From positions 434,001 through 498,000 of the forward strand of contig NZ_PGFB01000004.1 of assembly GCF_002797855.1 (NCBI RefSeq): 64,000 nt of DNA, written 5' to 3'. The notes under the pieces were generated by a model, which saw nothing but the letters and a program-made list of their open reading frames with translations, searched no databases and was not told the origin of the DNA. Source of the DNA: Compostimonas suwonensis (lineage in GTDB: Bacteria > Actinomycetota > Actinomycetes > Actinomycetales > Microbacteriaceae). Of the stretch, positions 1 to 11,500 are shown piece after piece; position 1 is the stretch's first letter, and every line of letters starts with the position of its first letter. A program made the translations under genes and the position numbers.

Positions 1-1684
1 CCTCGGAACGCCGCAGGCCGGCGAGAGCCCCGAGCCGCAGCACACCCCCGAAGGCAGCAACAACTGGGTGCTCGGCGGCAGCCGCACCGCGAGCGGACGC
101 CCGCTCCTCGCCAACGACCCCCACCGAGCCGTCACCCTCCCCTCGTTGCGCTACATCTCACACCTCAGCGCCCCGGGGCTGGACGTCATCGGCGGGGGCG
201 AGCCCGTGCTGCCCGGAGTCTCCATCGGGCACAACGGCCATGTCGCCTTCGGCCTGACGATCTTCCCCATCGACCAGGAGGACATCTACGTCTACGAGCT
301 CAACCCCCGGAACGACCTCGAATACCGCTATCGCGACGGCTGGGAGCGGATGACCGTCGTGACCGAGACGATCCCCGTGCGCGATGCGGACCCGCAGACC
401 GTGGAGCTGCGGTACACGCGGCACGGACCCGTCGTGTTCGAGCGCGAGGGCACCGCCGTCGCCATCCGGGCGGCCTGGCTCGAGCCGGGCATGGCGCCCT
501 ACCTCGGCAGCATGGAGTACATGCGCGCCCACGACGCCGCCGAGTTCAACTCCGCCATGAACCGCTGGGGAGCGCCGGGCGAGAACCAGGTCTACGCGAT
601 GCCGGACGGGACGATCGGGTGGCGCCCCGGCGGTCTCCTGCCGATCCGCCCCAACTGGGACGGCCTGCTGCCCGTGCCCGGCGACGGACGCTACGAGTGG
701 GCGGGGTTCCATGACAACGACGTGCTGCCCCGCGACGAGAACCCCGATCGCGACTGGCTTGCGACCGCCAACGAGTTCAACCTTCCGCACGGCTTCGACG
801 AGACGATCGGCGTCGGCTACGACTGGTATTCGCCCGACCGGGCCGAGCGCATCCGCACGGTGCTCGCCGCCGCGCAGGACTGGACCGTCGACGACTGCCT
901 GCGACTGCAGACCGACTATCTGAGCACGCCCTTCCAGAAGGTCGCGCCCCTGCTCGCCGAGCTGCGACCGGCATCGCCCGAGCTGCACCGGGCGCTCGAC
1001 CTGCTCGGCGCCTGGGACGGCGTCGAGGACGAGGGATCGGCGCCGGCAGCACTCTTCGAGATCTGGTTCCGCAACCATCTGAGACCGCAGCTGCTCGTGG
1101 CCGCGCTCGAACGCCGACTGCCGCCGGATGTCGCGGGTCGGGCCGCCGCGCGGCTCATCCCCCAGGAGCAGTACAGCGGCGACCCGCGCATCGTCTTGCG
1201 GATGCTCGCCGACCCCGAGCGGCACCTGGGCTCGAGCGAGGCTCTCACCGTCATCCTGGAGCGCTCGCTTCTCGCCGCCGTGCGAGAGGCCGAGGATCGC
1301 CTCGGGCCGGATGCCGCGAGCTGGGCCTGGGGAACGCTCCACTTCGCGCTGCTCGAGCATCCCGCCCACCGGCTGCTTCCGAAGCTCGACGGCGCGCGGC
1401 TCGGGCCGATCCCCCGCAGCGGGGGCAGCGACACCGTGGGCAGCACGGCCTTCAGCCCCGACTTCCGCCAGGTGTCGGGGGCGTCATTCCGCGTGGTCAT
1501 CGACGTGGGCGACTGGGACGGCTCGGTCGCCGTCAACGTGCCCGGACAGTCGGGAGTGCCCGGCAGCAGGCACTACTCCGACCACCTCGAGGGCTGGAAC
1601 GCCGGCGCGGCGTTCCCCCTGCTCTACTCGCGTGCCGCCGTGGACGCCGCGGCGAGCTCGCGCATCGTGCTCAGCCCCGCGTGA
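1..1684 (+). CDS. Penicillin acylase family hydrolase, 5'-truncated
   Basis: The reading frame is open from base 2 and runs off the left edge, so the signal peptide and most of the alpha chain are missing. The frame contains GSNNWVLGGS, in which the Ser codon at 56-58 matches the N-terminal nucleophile Ser that begins the beta chain after self-cleavage in this Ntn-hydrolase family. Downstream come the family hallmarks LLANDPHR, a GHN motif, and an Asn-containing ATANEFNLP stretch where the oxyanion-hole Asn is expected. The family hydrolyses amide bonds (beta-lactam side chains, acyl-homoserine lactones and others), normally outside the membrane. The substrate cannot be told from sequence. 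The gene is convergent with ahcY, 21 nt away. An internal GTG at 68 would give an open frame but would remove the nucleophile, so it is not the start. Confidence 0.93.
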   Translation, partial: LGTPQAGESPEPQHTPEGSNNWVLGGSRTASGRPLLANDPHRAVTLPSLRYISHLSAPGLDVIGGGEPVLPGVSIGHNGHVAFGLTIFPIDQEDIYVYELNPRNDLEYRYRDGWERMTVVTETIPVRDADPQTVELRYTRHGPVVFEREGTAVAIRAAWLEPGMAPYLGSMEYMRAHDAAEFNSAMNRWGAPGENQVYAMPDGTIGWRPGGLLPIRPNWDGLLPVPGDGRYEWAGFHDNDVLPRDENPDRDWLATANEFNLPHGFDETIGVGYDWYSPDRAERIRTVLAAAQDWTVDDCLRLQTDYLSTPFQKVAPLLAELRPASPELHRALDLLGAWDGVEDEGSAPAALFEIWFRNHLRPQLLVAALERRLPPDVAGRAAARLIPQEQYSGDPRIVLRMLADPERHLGSSEALTVILERSLLAAVREAEDRLGPDAASWAWGTLHFALLEHPAHRLLPKLDGARLGPIPRSGGSDTVGSTAFSPDFRQVSGASFRVVIDVGDWDGSVAVNVPGQSGVPGSRHYSDHLEGWNAGAAFPLLYSRAAVDAAASSRIVLSPA

Positions 1685-1705
1685 GCTCCCCGCGTCGCGA
1701 ACCGC

Positions 1706-3256
<1,551 letters not shown>

Positions 3257-3332
3257 GCCTCCATTCTCGCAGCAGTCCGCACCGTGTTACACGGGTGCGC
3301 CCGATCCGCGGCGGCTCAGCTCGTGCACAGGC

Positions 3333-4793
3333 TCACGCCGGGCCGATGAGCTCGAGCACCCGGTCGCGGATCTGCTCCATCCGCGAGCGCGTCTCGGCCT
3401 CGACGGTGAGCCGCAGCAGCGGCTCGGTGTTCGAGGGGCGAACGCTGAACCACCAGAACGGCTCGTCGCCGGCGACCGTTCCCGTGACGGTCAGGCCGTC
3501 GAGCTCGTCGAACTCGGCGGCGCCCATGAACTCCTCGACGATGCGCGAATACGCCGACGGCACGTCGTCGACGACCGAGTCGACCTCCCCGGATGCCGCG
3601 TACGGCGTGTACCGCTGCGCCAGGGCCGAGAACGGCTCGGGCGGGTGCTGGGCCCCACCGTGCTCGGCGAGCACGTGCATCGCCGCGAGCATGCCGTTCT
3701 CGGCGCTCCAGAAGTCGCGGAAGAAATAGTGCCCCGAGTGCTCGGCCCCGAAGACCGCTCCCGTCTCGCGCATGAGGTCTACGATGACCGAATGCCCGAC
3801 CGGCGTGCGCACGGCGATCCCGCCGGCGGCCTCGACGGTCTCGGGAACGGCGCGCGAGGTGATGAGGTCGTGCAGCACGACGACCTGTGCCTGCGGGTCG
3901 GCGAGCCGCGCCCGGGCGATCTCGCGCGCCGCGACGAGGGCGGCGATCGCCGAGGGGGTCACCGGCTGCCCCAGCTCGTCGACGAGGAAGCAGCGATCGG
4001 CGTCGCCGTCGAAGGCGATGCCCAGATCGGCGTCGTGCTCGACGACCGCGCGCCGCAGCTCGAGCAGGTTGGCCGGCTCGAGCGGGTCGGGGTCGTGGTT
4101 CGGGAAGGAGCCGTCGCGCTCGAAGAAGAGAGGCACGATCGTGATCGGCAGCGGCGGCAGGCCCGCAGCCGTGCCGAGCACGGCGGGCACCGTGAGACCG
4201 GCCATGCCGTTGCCCGCGTCGACGACGACGGTCAGCGGGCGGATGCCGGCGAGCTCGACGAGACCGCGCAGTGCGGCGGCGTAGTCGGCGAGCACGTCGA
4301 GCTCCCGCCAGGAGCCGGGCGCCGCGGCATCCGGGACGCCGTCGACGAGATAGACCTCGGCCCGGTCGCGGATGTCGGCGAGGCCCGTGTCGAAGCCGAT
4401 GCTCTGCGCTCCGGGCCGCGAGAGCTTGATGCCGTTGTAGCTCGCCGGGTTGTGGCTCGCGGTGATCATGGCGCTCGGGGCTCCCCGCGTTCCCGAGGCG
4501 AAACAGCTCTCGTCGGTCGAGCACAGGCCGATCGACACGACGTCGGCGCCCCGCGCCCGCGCTCCCCGCGAGAACGCCTCGGCGAACTCGGGCGAGCTGT
4601 CGCGGGCGTCGTGACCGACGACGATCTCGGAGCCGGCCGCGCCGACGACGTCGACGAAGGCCGCACCGAGCGCCTCGACGATCGGTGCGCTCAGCTGACT
4701 GCCCACGAGGCCGCGCACGTCGTAGCCCGTGATGCTGTCGCGCAGGGCTGCGACGAGAGGGTTCGCCTGCTCGGGGCCCGTGCCGTCGTTCAT
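3333..4793 (-). CDS. manB: Phosphomannomutase/phosphoglucomutase
   Basis: Converts mannose-6-phosphate and mannose-1-phosphate (often glucose phosphates too), feeding GDP-mannose synthesis. The 486-residue protein has all four alpha-D-phosphohexomutase signatures: the phosphoserine loop TASHNP with Ser113, the metal loop DGDADR at 262-267, the sugar-recognition GAEHSGHYFF, and the phosphate-binding RPSNTEP near the C-terminus. ATG at 4793 is chosen because it overlaps the stop of the DUF3499 gene as ATGA, implying translational coupling. An in-frame start further upstream would overlap that gene extensively. The manB-DUF3499 pairing is conserved in actinobacteria. manA lies 11 kb away in the same window. 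Confidence 0.96.
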   Translation of the reverse strand: MNDGTGPEQANPLVAALRDSITGYDVRGLVGSQLSAPIVEALGAAFVDVVGAAGSEIVVGHDARDSSPEFAEAFSRGARARGADVVSIGLCSTDESCFASGTRGAPSAMITASHNPASYNGIKLSRPGAQSIGFDTGLADIRDRAEVYLVDGVPDAAAPGSWRELDVLADYAAALRGLVELAGIRPLTVVVDAGNGMAGLTVPAVLGTAAGLPPLPITIVPLFFERDGSFPNHDPDPLEPANLLELRRAVVEHDADLGIAFDGDADRCFLVDELGQPVTPSAIAALVAAREIARARLADPQAQVVVLHDLITSRAVPETVEAAGGIAVRTPVGHSVIVDLMRETGAVFGAEHSGHYFFRDFWSAENGMLAAMHVLAEHGGAQHPPEPFSALAQRYTPYAASGEVDSVVDDVPSAYSRIVEEFMGAAEFDELDGLTVTGTVAGDEPFWWFSVRPSNTEPLLRLTVEAETRSRMEQIRDRVLELIGPA

Positions 4794-5011
4794 GTGCCCG
4801 AGCCCACCTCGCCCAGCACCACGTGACGCATGATCTGCCAGCCCTGCGGAGCCGAGAGCCGCTCGGAGTGCTGGGCGCACAGGTCGTAGCTGTGCGGCTC
4901 GTGCGAGATGCTCAACGGACCGATGACGGCCATCGAATCGGCGTAGACATAGGTGAGGGTGGCCACCGCATCACGTGTGCAGGCGACCCGGGAACACGGC
5001 CTGTTGATCAT
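4790..5011 (-). CDS. DUF3499 family protein (small Cys-rich)
   Basis: Short 73-residue protein. Two Cys near the N-terminus (C6, C11) and a later Cys-x2-His pair (C45, H48) look like a compact metal-binding knuckle, and the YDLCAQHSERLSAPQGW segment is typical of the DUF3499 family. The function is unknown. It is almost always found next to manB in actinobacteria, and here its TGA overlaps the manB ATG. A TAAGGT box at 5020-5025 lies 8 nt before the ATG, so the transcript may be leaderless. Confidence 0.9.
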   Translation of the reverse strand: MINRPCSRVACTRDAVATLTYVYADSMAVIGPLSISHEPHSYDLCAQHSERLSAPQGWQIMRHVVLGEVGSGT

Positions 5012-5019
5012 CGTCCATC

Positions 5020-5025
5020 ACCTTA
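5020..5025 (-). promoter_or_regulatory. -10 box of the DUF3499-manB operon
   Basis: TAAGGT on the minus strand, 8 nt before the ATG at 5011. The spacing suggests a leaderless or nearly leaderless mRNA. No convincing -35 was seen. Confidence 0.45.
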
Positions 5026-5120
5026 CGCGAGGCCGCCGACGACCGCCGCCTGCCTCGCCGCCCGCGGCGGATGCCGGGTGCAGGTGCCGCGCACGCCACC
5101 CGCATGCGGGCACCCCCTCG

Positions 5121-5126
5121 TAGACT
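5121..5126 (+). promoter_or_regulatory. -10 box of the zincin-like gene
   Basis: TAGACT, followed by six bases and the ATG at 5133. The six intervening bases (ggagga) also look like a ribosome binding site, but they would be removed if transcription starts at the ATG. Confidence 0.45.
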
Positions 5127-5132
5127 GGAGGA

Positions 5133-5579
5133 ATGCCCCGCTCGCGCCATTCCGCCTTCGACGAGCCGCCGCCCCGCAGCGGCGGACGCAACCGGCACGG
5201 CCGCGGCATCCGCAGTTCTGTCACCGGTCCGCACCTGCCCCCGCTGCGCACCCGGATCGACACCTTCGACGTCATCGTCGCCTCGACCGCCGAATACCTG
5301 CGCAGCGTGCTCCCGACCGAGCTCACCGAGGTGGGCTTCGAGGTCGCGGCCTCCCCCGTGGGGCCGACGCCGCCCACCGGGGTCGAGCGCTGGCGGGTCG
5401 ATCGGGCGGCGAACCGGATCATCCTCTACCGTCTGCCGATCCAGAGGCTCAGCCGGCTGCACCGCAACGACGAGGTGCACAAGCGCATGATGATCGAGGG
5501 CTGCGTCTTCCGCGCGGTCGCCGAGCTGCTCGGCAAAGACCCCTGGGATCTCGCCCCCGGAGACTTCGGCCACTTCTAG
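5133..5579 (+). CDS. Zincin-like metallopeptidase family protein, active-site motif absent
   Basis: 148 residues with a basic, Gly/Arg-rich N-terminus and a compact core from about residue 40. Position (divergent from DUF3499-manB) and core sequence (FDVIVASTAEYL, RIILYRLPIQRL) match the small actinobacterial family annotated as zincin-like metallopeptidases, for example the M. tuberculosis gene between whiB2 and the DUF3499 gene. No HExxH is present: the equivalent helix reads HKRMMIEGCVFRAVAELLG. It may therefore be a non-peptidase member or bind metal differently. Family confidence comes mainly from gene order. Confidence 0.75.
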   Translation: MPRSRHSAFDEPPPRSGGRNRHGRGIRSSVTGPHLPPLRTRIDTFDVIVASTAEYLRSVLPTELTEVGFEVAASPVGPTPPTGVERWRVDRAANRIILYRLPIQRLSRLHRNDEVHKRMMIEGCVFRAVAELLGKDPWDLAPGDFGHF

Positions 5580-5598
5580 GCGCGCGAGTCGCCGACCG

Positions 5599-6291
5599 CT
5601 AGTGCGCCGGTTCTCCCGATCCGAGTTCTTTTCCGCCGGGAAGCGTGTTCTCGATGGGGGCACTCGCCCATCTCAACGCCTCGGGCCAGACGAGTTCGCC
5701 TGAGCCGTCGGGCGACACATCGATGATGAGCCCCTGAGGATGCGACGCCCGGAAGACCGGCTGCCCCTTCGGGCGCCCCGCGTCGGGTGAGCTCAGAGGG
5801 ATGTCGCCGTCGCTCTGCGTGTTCACGATCCGATTCGCGTAGAGCACGACCTTCGACCCCAGCGGGATGTTCTTCGCGAACTCCTTCGGATCTCCCGGAG
5901 AGATCATCGGGAAGTAGACCCGTCCGTCGCTCTCGGCCGGCAGCTTCCCCTGAACCAACTCGGCTTCACCCAACGCGACGACGATCATCTCGATGTCCGA
6001 GAAGTCGTCATCTGGCAAGCCGGCAACCGGTCCGGCCTGAATATCGACGATGACACCCTTGGCCACGATCTCACTGAGACCCGCCAATTCCTCTGTCGAG
6101 CGAGCCAATTCGTAGTCGGCCACCGACCATGAGCCTGCCTGTAGGAGCCCGCGCGCGGTCTCGCTGAGTGTCGCGGGTTGATCATCGACTACAACGGATT
6201 GGAGCGGAGCCGGTTGCTGAACCGAGCATCCGCTGGTCAGGAATACGGTTATCGCGGCAGCTACGAGCAGAGAATTTCTGGACAATGACAT
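5599..6291 (-). CDS. Putative lipoprotein, unknown function
   Basis: 230 residues beginning with a short charged region, a hydrophobic stretch and the lipobox LTSGC with Cys22 as the expected lipidated residue, so it is probably anchored to the outer face of the membrane. I recognise no domain. The rest is a mixed beta-rich-looking sequence with VIVDIQAGPVAG and VVLYANRIV segments. The base composition is visibly less GC-rich than the flanking genes. It lies 19 nt downstream of a secreted protease gene on the same strand, and the pair forms an islet absent from the usual order of this locus. Confidence 0.8.
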   Translation of the reverse strand: MSLSRNSLLVAAAITVFLTSGCSVQQPAPLQSVVVDDQPATLSETARGLLQAGSWSVADYELARSTEELAGLSEIVAKGVIVDIQAGPVAGLPDDDFSDIEMIVVALGEAELVQGKLPAESDGRVYFPMISPGDPKEFAKNIPLGSKVVLYANRIVNTQSDGDIPLSSPDAGRPKGQPVFRASHPQGLIIDVSPDGSGELVWPEALRWASAPIENTLPGGKELGSGEPAH

Positions 6292-6310
6292 CTCAATCCC
6301 TCTCTATTAA

Positions 6311-6883
6311 TTAATACGCTGAATTGATATGGGCGACATGATGGGCTGCGTAGCTTGTTGCCGTAGATGAACCGCTCACCATGCATCCGCCGATACCGGT
6401 GTCGTGGTAGAGGCCTGCTGCGTGACCGATTTCGTGGCAGAACGTCTTCTTGCGTTGCGCGTAATTCGGCAGCAAACTCGTATTAACGAGCACGCTCGCC
6501 TGATCGCAGACACCGCTCCCGTAGCTGCCAATGGGTTTTGTGCACGAATACAGCCCACGAGTGCTCGACCCAAGAGTCCATTCGGGGGAGGTATTAAGGT
6601 ACCCACCCAAGTCAGTCTGCGGTCCACACACGCTCTGATAGGTGTCATACATATCTGTCTGAGCATCGAGATTGATCATCGCGTCGGTAAATGGAGATCC
6701 CCACTCAAGCGGCCAGGGAACGGGAGTGCAAAAATCCATATTCGCGTCGTCTGCCCGACAAATTGATGAGTTATTTGCGCAAGATCCCGTGAAGGAATCC
6801 GCATGAGCTTCAGACGTAGGTGCAACCACAGAAATAAGGGTGAATGTCGCCAGCGCAAACACACTCACGATAAATCTTTTCAT
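6311..6883 (-). CDS. Secreted zinc metalloprotease (HExxHxxGxxHD type)
   Basis: 190 residues. A signal peptide (Lys/Arg N-terminus, hydrophobic core, AHA-type cleavage near residue 28) precedes a small Cys-rich domain. HEIGHAAGLYHD at 150-161 supplies the three zinc His and catalytic Glu of metzincin-like peptidases, and a nearby GGCMVSG could be the Met-turn. At least eight Cys suggest disulfides, consistent with export. The substrate is unknown. The gene is markedly AT-rich for this genome and is followed by the lipoprotein gene, suggesting horizontal acquisition of both. Confidence 0.85.
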   Translation of the reverse strand: MKRFIVSVFALATFTLISVVAPTSEAHADSFTGSCANNSSICRADDANMDFCTPVPWPLEWGSPFTDAMINLDAQTDMYDTYQSVCGPQTDLGGYLNTSPEWTLGSSTRGLYSCTKPIGSYGSGVCDQASVLVNTSLLPNYAQRKKTFCHEIGHAAGLYHDTGIGGCMVSGSSTATSYAAHHVAHINSAY

Positions 6884-7105
6884 AAATAGTCCTCAATCAC
6901 CGTCGCCAACAAGGTTGAAACTATGTTGTTTCAAATTCCGCGACCAATCTAGAGTTTTCTAGATAAATTCATATGTAATTCATAACTTTGCGAGGACTTT
7001 TGCACTGATTGTGAAAGTCATTGACGAGACCACCGAATGCCGTACGCGAATAGTCCATCCCCACCGCGACGAATGACTCGCCGCTGACGCTGCGACCGCG
7101 GGCGG
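6884..7105. other. AT-rich intergenic stretch
   Basis: 222 bases of low GC, for example the run around 6930-7010. It probably carries the promoter of the protease gene on the minus strand. I see no gene and no clear terminator hairpin. Confidence 0.5.
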
Positions 7106-8539
7106 TCAGCCCGGGTAGATCTCGAGGGGCGCCGCGAGGGGGTTCACGGGGTTGAGCGCGAAAGCGGATGCGATGCCCTCGGCCTGGTATGAGACCGAGG
7201 CGACGAGCGCGTCCCCGCCGCTCACCGCGTAGTTCACGCCGCCCGTGGCGGGCACTCCCACCGACGCGCCCGCGGGCACGGTGACCGCGGCGGGCTGGCC
7301 GCCGTCGCGCGTGACCTCGATCGCCGCGTCGGCGGTTCCCGGGTTGTAGAGGCTCAGTCGCGGGCCCGTTCCGGGTGCGACGCTCACGAGGAAGTCGCCC
7401 TCGATCGCGGCGGACGAGACGTGCCAGGCGAAGTCTCGGGCGGCCGTCCCGGCCGCGATCGTGCGAGCGGAGGCGACGATCGGCTGATCGGAGGCGACGA
7501 CGGCCGTGAAGGTTCCCGGAGTGAGCGCGTCGAGCGGCACCTCGGTGACGACCCCCGGCTGGAGCGTGATCGTGAGCGAGGTGCCGGGAACGGCGTTGCC
7601 CTCGCTCGTGAGCCCGATCTCGACGGCGGCGGGCTGGTCGCCGGGGGCCAGCAGGCGGATGCCGGGCTTCGAGTCGTCGGCGCCCTCATCCGAGCTCACC
7701 GCCGACGGCGCCGCCCCGGTGATGCCGATGCCCGTGATCACCTGCGAGCTGGCCGGCGGACCGGTCGGGCCGGTGAGCTCGACGCCGTCGGGGCTGAGCC
7801 CGCGCACGATGCTCGACTCGAGGCTCGCGTAGACCTGGCCGCCCCGCGTCAGCACGTGCACGACGGGCGAGCGCAGGTTGGGGGCGAGGCCCGCGAGCGA
7901 GACGACGCGCTGGGTCTGGGCGGGGACGAGCAGACCGGTCGCCCCGGGGGCCGCGACCGTGCCCGACTCGCCGAATACCGTGAGGTCGACGGTCGCGTCG
8001 ACGTCGCTCGGGTTGCTCAGGAGCACGAGGCTCGTGCGGCCGACATCCGTCGAGCCGGCGGCGAGCCAGCTCTCGCCGGAGGCCTCGCCGCACACGGCCG
8101 CCGCGAAGCCGGCGAGGAACTCCCCCGCCGCCTGCTGGCTCTGGCTGCCGGAGATGAGCGGCAGCCCGTCGCCGTCGCCCACGGGCACGGTGATCGCGAT
8201 CGGAGTGCCGTTCGCTCCGTCTGCGGTGTCGTCGGGAACGGCGAGAGGCGCGCGGACGGGCTCGCTCGAGGAATCCGTCCAGAACGCGATCGCGGGCGCG
8301 CCGACGGCGGTGGTCGCCGTGGCCGCCGAGGCGTCCTCCGCGAGGGCGAGCAGAGGTCCGGGGCACACCCGCTGCTGATCGGTCGGCTGCGGCGACACCT
8401 CGACGACGGGCGCCGGAGCGGTGTGGCTCGGCCACGGGACGATCGCGGCAGCGCCGATCGCGACGACGGCCACGGCGATGCCGACGAGACCGGTCAGGAT
8501 GCGCGCGCCGACGATGGCGGCTCCACGCCTACTTGCCAT
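7106..8539 (-). CDS. DUF5719 family protein
   Basis: 477 residues with one N-terminal membrane anchor (about residues 12-35) and a long extracytoplasmic part made of beta-rich repeats, with many TV/VD/PG segments and phrases such as VVEVSPQP and FLVSVAPGTGPRLSLYNPG. It matches the actinobacterial DUF5719 family, which usually sits directly after the giant glycosyltransferase gene as here. The function is unknown; a wall-glycan role is inferred from context only. The ATG at 8539 overlaps the end of the upstream GT gene by 11 nt, indicating coupling. Confidence 0.88.
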   Translation of the reverse strand: MASRRGAAIVGARILTGLVGIAVAVVAIGAAAIVPWPSHTAPAPVVEVSPQPTDQQRVCPGPLLALAEDASAATATTAVGAPAIAFWTDSSSEPVRAPLAVPDDTADGANGTPIAITVPVGDGDGLPLISGSQSQQAAGEFLAGFAAAVCGEASGESWLAAGSTDVGRTSLVLLSNPSDVDATVDLTVFGESGTVAAPGATGLLVPAQTQRVVSLAGLAPNLRSPVVHVLTRGGQVYASLESSIVRGLSPDGVELTGPTGPPASSQVITGIGITGAAPSAVSSDEGADDSKPGIRLLAPGDQPAAVEIGLTSEGNAVPGTSLTITLQPGVVTEVPLDALTPGTFTAVVASDQPIVASARTIAAGTAARDFAWHVSSAAIEGDFLVSVAPGTGPRLSLYNPGTADAAIEVTRDGGQPAAVTVPAGASVGVPATGGVNYAVSGGDALVASVSYQAEGIASAFALNPVNPLAAPLEIYPG

Positions 8540-11500
8540 CGTGGCCCTCCTTCTCGCCCTGCTCGTCGGTGCTCGATCTCTCGGTGCTCAGTCCATCGGT
8601 GCTCGACTCGTCGGTGCTCAGCTCGTCGGCGTTCGATCTCTCGCCGGCCGGCCGGTCATCGACCTCGGCAGAGGCGCGGATGCCGCCATGCCCCTCCGCC
8701 TCGTCGATCGCGGTCTCCGCGGCAGCAGTCCCGTCCTCGCCCGGATGCTCGGCGTCCGCCGCGACGACGTCGACCGGCTCACCGTCGGGCTCCGCATCGT
8801 CGGGCCCGTCGTCGGGCCCGTCGTCGAGACCGTCGTCGGGCCCGTCGTCGGGCCCGTCGTCGGGCCCGTCGTCGTCGAACTCCCCGGCACTCTCGTCCGC
8901 GGCATCCTCGTCGACGCCCTTGCCCCGCGAGCGCCAGCTCGGCCAGCGCTCGATCTCACGGCCGCGACCGGTCGGGATCGACAGCAGAAGCATCAGGCCG
9001 ACGACGACTCCCTGCACCACGAGCACGAGCGGCCCGAAGGCCCCACCCGCGTCGGCCGGGACCTGCGCGTACGTCGACCCGGCGGTGTCGCCCGTGAAAC
9101 GCCAGAGCAGCCCGTAGTCGGTGTCGCCGATGGGGCTCAGGATCGGGTTGCCGTCGAGGGCGGTCGCGGCTCGGGTTCTCGTGCCCACGGCGCCGGCGCC
9201 GGCGGCATCCGCTGCTCCCTCGTCCGCCCCGCTCGCGACCGGGCGCAGCAGCACGAAGTCGATCCCGAACTCGCTCAGGCCCTCCGAGGCGTCGAGCCCG
9301 CTGCGCGAGGCCAGGTTGCCGGCCAGTTCGGCCAGCTGCTCGTTCGACTCGGTGACGACGGTCTGGGTGTTCGCGAGGGTCGACTGGGCATTGAGGGTCG
9401 TGCCCGCGCCGCGCACGATCACCGCCGACATACCGCCGTTCTCGAGCGGGATGAGCTCGAGGGTGCCCTGACGGGGATCGTTCGCGGCCTCTGCGGTCAC
9501 GAAGGCGGGAAGGGTTCGGCCGATGCCCGCCGTGACGCTCGAGTTGCCGAAGACCATCGAGGTCGCGAGGGGCGCCGCCACGATGCCCATCGTGATCGCC
9601 ACGACGAGCGCCGGTGCGATCGCGAACGTGCCGAGTGCGCTCAGCGCGAGCACCGCGGCGCCGACGAGGCCGATCCAGTAGAGACTGAGGCCCGCGCCCG
9701 CCCAGACGGTCGTCGCCGAGTCGCCGACGATCGTGACGGCGACGAGGCTCGCGGCGACGGCCGTCGCGAAACCGACCAGGGCCACGAGGAGTGCGCCGAT
9801 GGCGCGAGGGGTGCCGCGGAGGAAGAGCGAGAGCAGCGCGAGCACGGCGAGCGGCGCGAGCAGCACCGGGATGACGATCGTCGAGGTGACGCCCGGGATG
9901 CCGAGGGCCGCGACGAGCACGTCCCAGCCGCCGTGCATCCCCGCCGGGAAGCCCTCCGCGAGCTGCCAGCTCGTGGGCGTCGGGCCGGCGATGGCGGTGC
10001 CCGGGTCGGCGAGCAGGCCCATCCAGTTGCCGCGGAAGATCCCCTGCTGGATGACGAGCGGCGCGAAGAGCGCGATGGCCGGCAGCGGGATGGCGATGTA
10101 GCGGGCGATCGCACGGCCGCTCACGAGCACGCACACGAACCACAGCACGATCAGCGCGGGCGCGAGCGAGGGGGCGCAGGCGATGACCGCCGCGAAGAGC
10201 AGCGCGGTGGCCGCGGATGCCGCCCAGGAGCGCACGGCGGCGAACCCGGCGAAGAACAGCCAGGGCAGCAGCAGGTGCGCGAGGATCGCGGAGGGGCGGC
10301 CGGTCGCGAGAGCCGAGAGCAGCGTGGGGGCGAGCGCCCACAGCACGGCCGCGAGCAGCCGCAGCCCGCCGCGCTCGGTGAGCCGGGCGGCGGCGAGCCA
10401 CGCACCGAGAGCCGCGAGCGGGAGCGCGGCGAAGTACAGCAGCACGAGCGCGTACGAGGGCGACCAGAAGGTGATCGAGCCGAGCACCGCGAGCACGGCG
10501 GCGAACGGATCGGCCGCGCCCACGAAGCCGAGGCCCACGTCGCGCCAGCCGAAGCCGATGCTCTGCCAGAGCTCGGCCGGAGTCGCGGGAAGCGGCAGCA
10601 GGCCCCCTCCCTGCACCGCGACGGCGCCGAGCAGCGGGAAGAACAGGATGATGCCGAGCACGATGGCGCCGAGCACCGTCCATGCCCCGCCGCGGGCGAA
10701 GAAGTGCAGCTCACGGCGCTGGCGATCGGCCTGCACGACGGCGAGCTCGCGCAGCAGGGCGCGCCTGCGCCTCACCTCGGCGTGCGGCATCCGCAGCTGG
10801 GAGATCGACGACCAGCCGAGCTTGCGCGTCGACTTCAGGTTGCGGCGGGCGGCGCTGACCCGGATGTCGGCGAACGCGGCGTGGAAGGCCGCCGCGAACT
10901 CCCCCGTGATGTTGCCGGGTCTTTTGCGCAGCAGCAGGCCGAGCGAGCGGATGATCGCGAGCGGGACGAGCGAGAGCCAGTGGATCGGCAGCGCGATCGC
11001 CGGTGAGTAGACGAGCCGGCGGTGCAGCTGCGCCGAGCGTTCCTGCCGGGCGCGCCTGCGCCGGGCGGAGCCGCGATCCGAACCGTTCGGGCCGGCCACG
11101 CCGTCGCCCGCCGAGGCTGTGCGCGCCGAGGGCACGAGGGCCACCCGGTAGCCGGCGAGGCGCACTCTGATCGAGAAGTCGAGGGCGTCGTCGGCGACGG
11201 GGAGCCCGGGGTCGAAGCCGCCGAGGCGCTCCCAGACGCTGTGCCGAACGAGCAGTCCGGCCGGTCCGACGGCCAGCACGTCGCTCGCGACATCGTGCTG
11301 GCCCTGGTCGAGCTCGTCTTCGACGAGGGAGACGGCGGTGCCGTAGGGGGTGATCGAGTGGCCGAACTCGTGGAAGTAGTCGAGGGCTTCCCACTGCATG
11401 ACCTTGGGCCCGGCGACGGCGACGGAGGGCGCCGTCTCGAGGGCGCCGACCAGGGCGGCGAGCGCCCCCGGCTCGGGCGCGCTGTCTTGGGCGAGAAGCC

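Noticed and set aside
8566-8877. Short direct repeats considered as a CRISPR array
   Set aside because: Units are 12-15 bp without spacers and lie in frame inside a coding tail; no cas genes nearby.
8421-11006. An 861-codon open frame on the plus strand
   Set aside because: Antisense to the giant GT, low-complexity charged product; the minus-strand frame has GT2 motifs and membrane helices.
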